Origin: Phycisphaeraceae bacterium
Lineage (GTDB): Bacteria; Planctomycetota; Phycisphaerae; Phycisphaerales; Phycisphaeraceae
Length of the DNA stretch: 11,319 nt
Reading direction: 5' to 3'
Assembly (NCBI GenBank): GCA_007119405.1
Contig: SKPT01000544.1
Span: 1 to 11,319, forward strand
The notes below the pieces were generated by a model. The model was not told the DNA's origin. It worked only from the letters and a program-made list of their open reading frames with translations, and did not search any database. Shown here in pieces: positions 5,604-11,319 of the stretch. Position 1 is the first letter of the stretch, and every line of letters starts with the position of its first letter. The translations under genes were made by a program, and so were the position numbers.

Positions 5604-6656
5604 ATGCAGACGTTGAGACTTTTCGCCGACGTGGCGCGTTGCCACAGCTTTTCGGAAGCCGCGAGGCTGCACGGCATCACCCAGTCCGCGGCCAGCCAGC
5701 GGATCAGCCAGTTGGAGAAGCGTCTCCAGACGCAACTGATCGATCGGAGCGTCCGTCCGCTGGAGCTGACGGACGCCGGCCGGTTGTTTTTGGAAGGGTG
5801 CCAGAGCTTGATCGAGCGTTACGACGAGCTTGAGCGGCGGGTGACGAGCCTGGGTCAGGGGGGCGGGCCCGGTGCCGGATCGCCGGGTGCGGGGGTCGCG
5901 GCGGTCACGGGCACGGTGCGCGTGGCGGCGATCTACTCGGCGGGGATTGAGCTGCTGGAGCGGGTGCGGGAGCGTTTCGAGGCCGAGCATCGGCAGATTC
6001 ATGTCCAGATCACGTACGACCACCCGGATGCGGTGCACACGGCGGTGCGTGAGATGAGCTGCGACCTGGGGATCGTGTCGTACCCGCAGCGGTGGCGTGG
6101 GGTGGGGGTGATTGCGCTGCGGGACGAGCCCATGGCGGTGGTGTGCGCCCCGGGCCATGGTCTGGCCGAGGGGGATGGGCTGGTGGAGGCGGGGGACCTG
6201 GACGGGCTGGAGATGGTGGCGTTCGACGCGGAGCTGCCGGTGGGCCGGCGGATCCGGCGGTATCTGCGAGAGAACGGGGCGCGGGTGGCGGTGGCCAGCT
6301 CGTTCGACAACCTGGACACGATCAAGCACGTGGTGTCGGTGACGGGGGCGTTCGCGATTCTGCCGCTGCGGACGGTGGCGCGGGAGGTGGAGGCGGGGAC
6401 GCTGCGGGCGCGGCCGCTGTCGCCGCGGCTGGTGCGTCCGATCGGCATCATTCATCGTCAGCGTCACGGGGCGGGTTTTTCGCCGGCGGCGGGGCTGTTC
6501 GTTGACGCGCTGACGCGGCACGCGGCGGTGCCGGAGGCGGAGGCGGAGGCGGTGTCGGGGGCGGAGGCGGAGGCGGTGTCGGGGGCGTCGGCGGTGGCGG
6601 GGTCGGAGACGGTGGCGGGGTCAGGCGAGGCGCACTTGGCCGGAGGCCAGGCATGA
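5604..6656 (+). CDS. LysR-family transcriptional regulator, probable regulator of gltB
   Basis: A 350-residue LysR-type regulator. Residues 1-60 are the winged helix-turn-helix ([38 protein letters not shown]), 61-82 the coiled linker helix, and 105-310 the periplasmic-binding-protein-like effector domain (starts [16 protein letters not shown]; later [40 protein letters not shown]). Two regions are unusual: a Gly/Pro-rich insertion at 84-100 between linker and effector domain, and a low-complexity Ala/Glu/Val/Ser/Gly tail from about 308 to 350, including two copies of AEAEAVSG. The start is fixed by the HTH beginning at residue 1. The stop TGA overlaps the gltB start in an ATGA. By position it should control gltB and itself; the classical gltC regulator of Bacillus is instead divergent from gltAB. 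Its effector cannot be read from sequence; 2-oxoglutarate or glutamine is a reasonable guess by analogy. Confidence 0.92.
   Translation: MQTLRLFADVARCHSFSEAARLHGITQSAASQRISQLEKRLQTQLIDRSVRPLELTDAGRLFLEGCQSLIERYDELERRVTSLGQGGGPGAGSPGAGVAAVTGTVRVAAIYSAGIELLERVRERFEAEHRQIHVQITYDHPDAVHTAVREMSCDLGIVSYPQRWRGVGVIALRDEPMAVVCAPGHGLAEGDGLVEAGDLDGLEMVAFDAELPVGRRIRRYLRENGARVAVASSFDNLDTIKHVVSVTGAFAILPLRTVAREVEAGTLRARPLSPRLVRPIGIIHRQRHGAGFSPAAGLFVDALTRHAAVPEAEAEAVSGAEAEAVSGASAVAGSETVAGSGEAHLAGGQA
6537..6584 (+). repeat. Two perfect 24-bp tandem repeats in the lysR 3' end
   Basis: The unit encoding AEAEAVSG occurs at 6537-6560 and 6561-6584 with identical bases, followed by degenerate GCGGTGGCGGGGTCGG-type triplets to about 6625. 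The whole tract is strongly purine-biased (GGCGGAGGCGG runs). It lies in the variable tail past the effector domain, so copy number could change without harming the fold. It lies about 70 bp upstream of the gltB start. Confidence 0.85.
6642..6646 (+). promoter_or_regulatory. Shine-Dalgarno of gltB (GGAGG) inside lysR
   Basis: GGAGG lies six bases before ATG 6653, within the last codons of lysR. With the ATGA stop/start overlap it indicates translational coupling of the two genes. Confidence 0.8.
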
Positions 6657-9600
6657 CATCCACGGAAAACCCATTGTCACGGGATCTGGCCCCGCTGGGC
6701 CGGCCCGAGGCGGGCGGACTGTACGACCCGCGTCAGGAGCACGACGCCTGCGGCGTGGGCTTTGTCGCCCACATCAAGGGGCAGGCGAGCCACGACATCG
6801 TCCGCGACGCGCTGAAGATGCTTCAGCGGATGGACCATCGCGGGGCGTGCGGGTGTGAGCCGAACACGGGCGACGGGGCGGGTATTCTCACGGGGATTCC
6901 GCACGCGTTGCTGCGGCGCGTGGCGCGGCTGGATGCGGGCATCGAGCTGCCGGAGGCGGGCGGCTACGGGGTGGGCAATGTTTTCCTGCCGCGCGACGAG
7001 GCGGAGCGCGACGTGTGCAAGACCGAGGTGGAGCGCGTCGTCGCCGAGCAGGGCCTGCGGCTGCTGGGGTGGCGTCGCCTGCCGGTGGACGCGGACGGAG
7101 CGGACGTGGGGCCGACGGCGCGGTCGCGTGAGCCGGTGATCGAGCAGCTTTTCATCGCCCCGGGCGAGGACGGGCCCGGGGGCGAGGCGTTCGAGCGTCA
7201 GCTCTACATCATGCGCAAGCGGGTGACCGGCGAGCTGCGCACGCGGGAGGACCTGGCCCAGCGTGACTGGTTCTACATCTGCTCGCTGTCGACGAAGGTG
7301 ATCGTCTACAAGGGTCAGCTCACAAGCGGACAGGTGCCCGCCTACTACACAGATCTGCGCGACCCGGACTACACCAGCCACCTGGCGATGGTGCATTCGC
7401 GGTTCAGCACCAACACGTTCCCGAGTTGGGACCGCGCCCAGCCCAATCGCTTCATGAGCCACAACGGCGAGATCAACACGTTGCGGGGCAACGTCAACTG
7501 GATGCGCGCCCGGCAGGGGCTGCTCGCCAGTGAGCTGTTCGGCGACGAGATCGGCCGGTTGGGCCCGATCGTTGAGCCGGACTGCTCCGACTCGGGCAGC
7601 TTCGACAACGTGCTGGAGCTGCTGCTGCTGGCGGGGCGGAGCCTGCCCGAGGCGATCATGATGATGATCCCGGAGGCGTGGGAGGAGAACGAGCTGATGA
7701 ACCCCGCCAAGCGGGCGTTCTACGAGTATCACTCGTGTCTGATGGAGCCATGGGACGGCCCGGCGTCGGTGGCGTTCACGGACGGCACGTGCATCGGCGC
7801 GGTGCTGGACCGCAACGGGCTGCGGCCCAGCCGGTATTACGTCACTGACGACGATCGGGTGATCATGGCCAGCGAGGTGGGTGTGCTGGAGGTGGACCCG
7901 GCGCGGGTCGTGGAGAAGGGCCGGCTCGAGCCGGGGCGCATGTTCCTCGTTGACTTCGAGCAGGGGCGCATCGTCGCGGACGAGGAGATCAAGGGCGAGA
8001 TTATCAGTCGCCGGCCGTACGGTCAGTGGTTGCAGAGCCAGCGCGTGGATCTGCACGAGCTGCCCGCGCCGCCTTGCGGGGACGGCGGCGAGCCCGGCCG
8101 GGGCGGCGAGGCGGGGCCGGGGTTTGAGGCGGTCAGCGAGGTCAACGCCACCGTCACCGCGCCGCCGCCGAGCAGCACGCAGATCGATGCGGACAAGCGG
8201 CTGCAACGGCTGCAGGCGTTCGGGTACACGGCCGAGCACGTGAACATGCTCATGCTGCCGATGGTTGAGCAGGGGCAGGAGTCGACCGGCTCGATGGGCA
8301 ACGACGCGGCGCTGGCGGCGCTGAGCGACAAGCCGCGGCTGGTCTACGACTACTTCAAGCAGCTCTTTGCGCAGGTGACCAACCCGCCGATCGACCCGAT
8401 CCGCGAAGAGATCATCATGTCGCTGCAGAGCTACGTCGGTCCCGAGGGCAACCTGCTCGAGACGAGCGAGGGCCAGTGCCATCGCCTGCACCTGGCGCAG
8501 CCGATCCTGACGGACGAGCGTCTGGCGGCGATCCGCGTGCTGGATCATCGCGGCTGGCGCAGCCGGGTCATCGACATCACCTGCCCGCGGGGCGAGGAGG
8601 CGAGCGAGGCGACGCTGCTGGCGGAGCTGGAGCGCATCTGCGACGAGGCGTCGCGGGCGATCGCGGAGGGCCGTCAGCTCGTCGTGCTGACGGATCGGGC
8701 CACGGGCGAGGACCGCGTGCCGATCAGCTCGCTGCTGGCGGTGGGCGCGGTGCATCATCACCTGGTGCGGCGGCATGACCGGACGCGCATCGGGATCGTG
8801 CTGGAGACGGGCGAGGCGCGCGAGGTGCACCACTTCTGCCTGCTGTTCGGCTACGGGGCGGACGCGGTGAACCCGTACCTGGCCCTGGACGCGATGCGCT
8901 GGATGCGCGACCTGGGCCGGCTCGACGCGTCGATGAGCGACGAGAAGATCGCCGCGAGCTACATCAAGGCGGTCAACAAGGGCATGCTCAAAGTGATGTC
9001 CAAGATGGGCATCTCGACGCTCGCCAGCTACAAGGGGGCGCAGATTTTCGAGGCGATCGGGCTGCGCCAGGACGTGGTCGAGCGCTGCTTCGCGGGCACG
9101 GCGAGCCGGCTCCAGGGCGTGGGCTTTGACGTGCTCGCGACCGAGGCGCAGCGCCGGCATGAGCTGGGCTTCCCGCGCCGCGCGACGGTGCGGCTGGATC
9201 AACTGCCCAACCCCGGCGAGTATCACTGGCGGCCGCAGGGCGAGAAGCACGCGCTGACGCCGGAGAACATCGCCGACCTTCAGCAGGCGGCGCGCGAGAA
9301 CAGCCACGATGCGTACGAGCGCTTCCGCAAGCTCGCCAACGACGATGCGCGGACGCGCTGCACGCTGCGCGGGCTGCTGAAGCTGGACGTCGACCAGGCG
9401 CCGATCCCGCTGGAGGAGGTCGAGCCGGCCAGCGAGATCGTGAAGCGCTTCCGCACGGGGGCGATGTCGCTGGGCGCGCTGTCGCGCGAGGCGCACGAGA
9501 CGCTGGCGGTGGCGATGAACCGCATCGGCGGCCAGAGCAACTCGGGCGAAGGCGGCGAGGACCCGGTGCGATTCAACACGATGCCCAGCGGCGACTCGAA

Positions 9601-11319
9601 GCGCTCGGCGATCAAGCAGGTCGCGTCCGGCCGCTTCGGGGTCACGAGCTACTACCTCGCCAACGCCGACACGCTTCAGATCAAGATCGCTCAGGGCGCC
9701 AAGCCGGGCGAGGGCGGGCAACTGCCGGGCTACAAGGTGGACCCCTACATCGCGAAGCTGCGCTACTCGACGCCGGGCGTCGGGCTCATCAGCCCGCCGC
9801 CGCACCACGACATCTACTCCATCGAAGATCTCGCCCAGCTCATCTTTGACCTCAAGAACGCCAACCCGAACGCGGTGGTGAGCGTCAAGCTCGTCTCGGC
9901 GGTGGGGGTGGGCACGGTGGCGGCGGGCGTCGCCAAGGCGCATGCGGACCACATTCTTATCTCCGGTCACGACGGCGGGACGGGCGCGTCGCCGCTGACG
10001 AGCATCAAGCACGCCGGGTTGCCGTGGGAGCTTGGCCTGGCGGAGACGCATCAGACGCTGGTGCTCAACGACCTGCGCTCGCGTGTGGCGCTGGAGACCG
10101 ACGGCGGGATGCGCACCGGGCGCGACGTGATCATCGCCGCGTGCCTCGGGGCGGAGCAGTTCGGCTTCGCGACCACGCCGCTGGTCGCCACCGGCTGCAT
10201 CATGATGCGCAAGTGTCACCTGAACACCTGCCCCGTGGGGGTGTGCACGCAGGACCCGGTGTTGCGGCGCAAGTTCACCGGCCAGCCTGAGCATGTCGTT
10301 AACTATCTCTTTCTCGTGGCGGAGGAAGCGCGGCAGCTCATGGCGCGGCTGGGCGTGCGGAGATTTGACGAGCTTGTTGGCCGCACGGAGCTGCTGCGCA
10401 CCAACGACGCCGTGCGGCACTGGAAGAGCGACGGGCTGGATCTGACGCCGATCCTCACGCCCGCCCGCCGGCCGCGCCCCGACACGGGTGTGCGCAAGCT
10501 CCAGGAGCAGGACCACGGCCTGTCGCAGGTGCTGGACAACCTGATCATCGAGCGGGCCCGCACGGCGATCGAGGACGGGCAGCCGGTGTCGATGAGCCTG
10601 CCGGTGCGCAACACGGATCGCACGATCGGCACGACGCTGAGCTACCACATCTCCTGCCGGCACGGCGCGGAGGGGCTGCCGGAGGACACCATCCGCATCG
10701 ACCTGCACGGGTCGGCGGGGCAGTCGCTGGGGGCGTTTCTCGCCAAGGGGGTGACCATTCGTCTTGAAGGCGACGCGAATGATTACGTGGGCAAGGGGCT
10801 GAGCGGCGGGCGGCTGATCGTGCGACCGCCGGCGGGCGCGCCGTTCAAGGCGGAGCGCAACGTCATCGCGGGCAACGTGTGTTTGTATGGTGCGACGGCG
10901 GGCGAGGCGTTTATTCGTGGCGTCGCGGCCGAGCGCTTCGCGGTGCGCAACAGCGGGGCGGTGGCGGTGGTCGAGGGCGTGGGCGACCACGGCTGCGAGT
11001 ACATGACCGGCGGGCGGGTGGTGGTGCTCGGGCGTACGGGGCGCAACTTCGCGGCGGGCATGAGCGGCGGCATCGCGTGGGTGTGGGACCGCGACGGCGA
11101 GTTTCTCCAGAACTGCAACCTGGGCATGGTGGACCTGGAGCGTATCGAGACGGCCGACGACGCCGACGAGGTGCAGTCGCTGGTGCGCCGGCACGTCGAG
11201 CACACGGGCTCGGCGTTGGGGCAGCACATTCTCGACGAGTGGTCGCGGGTGCGTGAGCAGTTCGTCAAGGTGATGCCCATCGACTACCGCCACGTGCTGG
11301 AGCAGCAGCGCCGCGAGGC
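6653..11319 (+). CDS. gltB: Glutamate synthase large (alpha) subunit, 3' end cut by the window edge
   Basis: At least 1555 residues; the last visible stretch, [19 protein letters not shown], is the normal C-terminal block, so only a few residues are missing. The enzyme transfers the glutamine amide nitrogen to 2-oxoglutarate, making two glutamates. Residues 1-32 are a propeptide; C33 in DACGVGF becomes the N-terminal nucleophile of the class II glutaminase domain (to about 430), with [10 protein letters not shown] (from 248) and HNGEIN (from 270). A linker follows, then the central domain with [12 protein letters not shown] and [14 protein letters not shown]. The FMN synthase domain has [12 protein letters not shown] (from 938), [11 protein letters not shown] (from 1104) and the 3Fe-4S motif C1182-x5-C1188-x4-C1193. 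The GXGXG beta-helix domain runs from about 1350. A Gly/Pro-rich insertion at about 470-508 makes the protein longer than usual (~1480-1530). The start follows GGAGG and overlaps lysR. The small subunit gene gltD would be expected next, outside the window. Confidence 0.97.
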   Translation, partial: MTSTENPLSRDLAPLGRPEAGGLYDPRQEHDACGVGFVAHIKGQASHDIVRDALKMLQRMDHRGACGCEPNTGDGAGILTGIPHALLRRVARLDAGIELPEAGGYGVGNVFLPRDEAERDVCKTEVERVVAEQGLRLLGWRRLPVDADGADVGPTARSREPVIEQLFIAPGEDGPGGEAFERQLYIMRKRVTGELRTREDLAQRDWFYICSLSTKVIVYKGQLTSGQVPAYYTDLRDPDYTSHLAMVHSRFSTNTFPSWDRAQPNRFMSHNGEINTLRGNVNWMRARQGLLASELFGDEIGRLGPIVEPDCSDSGSFDNVLELLLLAGRSLPEAIMMMIPEAWEENELMNPAKRAFYEYHSCLMEPWDGPASVAFTDGTCIGAVLDRNGLRPSRYYVTDDDRVIMASEVGVLEVDPARVVEKGRLEPGRMFLVDFEQGRIVADEEIKGEIISRRPYGQWLQSQRVDLHELPAPPCGDGGEPGRGGEAGPGFEAVSEVNATVTAPPPSSTQIDADKRLQRLQAFGYTAEHVNMLMLPMVEQGQESTGSMGNDAALAALSDKPRLVYDYFKQLFAQVTNPPIDPIREEIIMSLQSYVGPEGNLLETSEGQCHRLHLAQPILTDERLAAIRVLDHRGWRSRVIDITCPRGEEASEATLLAELERICDEASRAIAEGRQLVVLTDRATGEDRVPISSLLAVGAVHHHLVRRHDRTRIGIVLETGEAREVHHFCLLFGYGADAVNPYLALDAMRWMRDLGRLDASMSDEKIAASYIKAVNKGMLKVMSKMGISTLASYKGAQIFEAIGLRQDVVERCFAGTASRLQGVGFDVLATEAQRRHELGFPRRATVRLDQLPNPGEYHWRPQGEKHALTPENIADLQQAARENSHDAYERFRKLANDDARTRCTLRGLLKLDVDQAPIPLEEVEPASEIVKRFRTGAMSLGALSREAHETLAVAMNRIGGQSNSGEGGEDPVRFNTMPSGDSKRSAIKQVASGRFGVTSYYLANADTLQIKIAQGAKPGEGGQLPGYKVDPYIAKLRYSTPGVGLISPPPHHDIYSIEDLAQLIFDLKNANPNAVVSVKLVSAVGVGTVAAGVAKAHADHILISGHDGGTGASPLTSIKHAGLPWELGLAETHQTLVLNDLRSRVALETDGGMRTGRDVIIAACLGAEQFGFATTPLVATGCIMMRKCHLNTCPVGVCTQDPVLRRKFTGQPEHVVNYLFLVAEEARQLMARLGVRRFDELVGRTELLRTNDAVRHWKSDGLDLTPILTPARRPRPDTGVRKLQEQDHGLSQVLDNLIIERARTAIEDGQPVSMSLPVRNTDRTIGTTLSYHISCRHGAEGLPEDTIRIDLHGSAGQSLGAFLAKGVTIRLEGDANDYVGKGLSGGRLIVRPPAGAPFKAERNVIAGNVCLYGATAGEAFIRGVAAERFAVRNSGAVAVVEGVGDHGCEYMTGGRVVVLGRTGRNFAAGMSGGIAWVWDRDGEFLQNCNLGMVDLERIETADDADEVQSLVRRHVEHTGSALGQHILDEWSRVREQFVKVMPIDYRHVLEQQRRE

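Noticed and set aside
5367..6521. An N-terminal extension of dacB by 385 codons
   Set aside because: The upstream frame is antisense to lysR and lacks any domain. The signal peptide and the AGGAGG before ATG 5366 define the real start.
6677..11293. A 1538-codon open frame on the minus strand opposite gltB
   Set aside because: It is codon-aligned with gltB, so it can stop only where gltB uses TTA, CTA or TCA. In this GC-rich gene those codons are almost absent, and the frame ends exactly at the TCA of residue 9. The translation is Arg/His/Leu-rich with no family motif, whereas the plus strand shows complete glutamate synthase motifs.

Overview
The window is a GC-rich (roughly 70%) bacterial chromosome segment with tightly spaced genes on both strands. 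The gene set is a cytosolic-looking formylglycine sulfatase, a formylmethanofuran-dehydrogenase-A-like amidohydrolase, a PBP4-type carboxypeptidase, and a LysR-glutamate synthase pair. Intergenic DNA carries families of short palindromic repeats (GTAGGGTGGGTAGAGC and GGGTGCCACG heads, and CCCC/GGGG hairpins next to a block reading GGAGCGCAGCGGAACCCGTG). This combination best fits a planctomycete, probably of the Phycisphaerae. The lineage is an inference from gene content and repeat style, not a database result.

Layout. At 1-323 (+) is the 3' end of an unrecognised gene. It converges on a minus-strand cluster: the amidohydrolase (394-1713) preceded by a sulfatase (1752-3197), only 38 bp apart and probably co-transcribed. 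Upstream of the sulfatase lies a 678-bp gene-free stretch (3198-3875). It is built almost entirely of nested palindromes: one composite element at 3293-3475, a second at about 3504-3707, and a strong hairpin at 3824-3853 just past the end of the next gene. The minus-strand dacB gene (3876-5366) encodes a periplasmic PBP4-type D-Ala-D-Ala carboxypeptidase with a signal peptide and a clear Shine-Dalgarno sequence.

A 237-bp divergent control region (5367-5603) separates dacB from a plus-strand pair. That pair is a LysR-type regulator (5604-6656) whose stop codon overlaps the start of gltB, the large subunit of glutamate synthase (6653 to beyond the window end, lacking only its last residues). 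The control region holds a candidate promoter for each direction and a clean 17-bp palindrome suitable for LysR binding. The lysR promoter is so close to its ATG that the mRNA would be nearly leaderless, whereas gltB has a GGAGG inside the lysR coding end. The arrangement implies an autoregulated nitrogen-assimilation operon in which the regulator and the enzyme are translationally coupled.

The most unusual parts are: (a) the amidohydrolase, a short FwdA/FhcA relative that retains the candidate metal-binding motifs, has no FhcBCD partner in view, sits beside a sulfatase and is bracketed by the same two repeat modules in mirror order; (b) the composite palindromic repeats, one copy of which supplies the stop codon of the sulfatase and overlaps the putative start of the amidohydrolase; and (c) the LysR-gltB coupling with its tandem-repeat C-terminal tail. 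I see no RNA genes, CRISPR array, transposase or phage gene.
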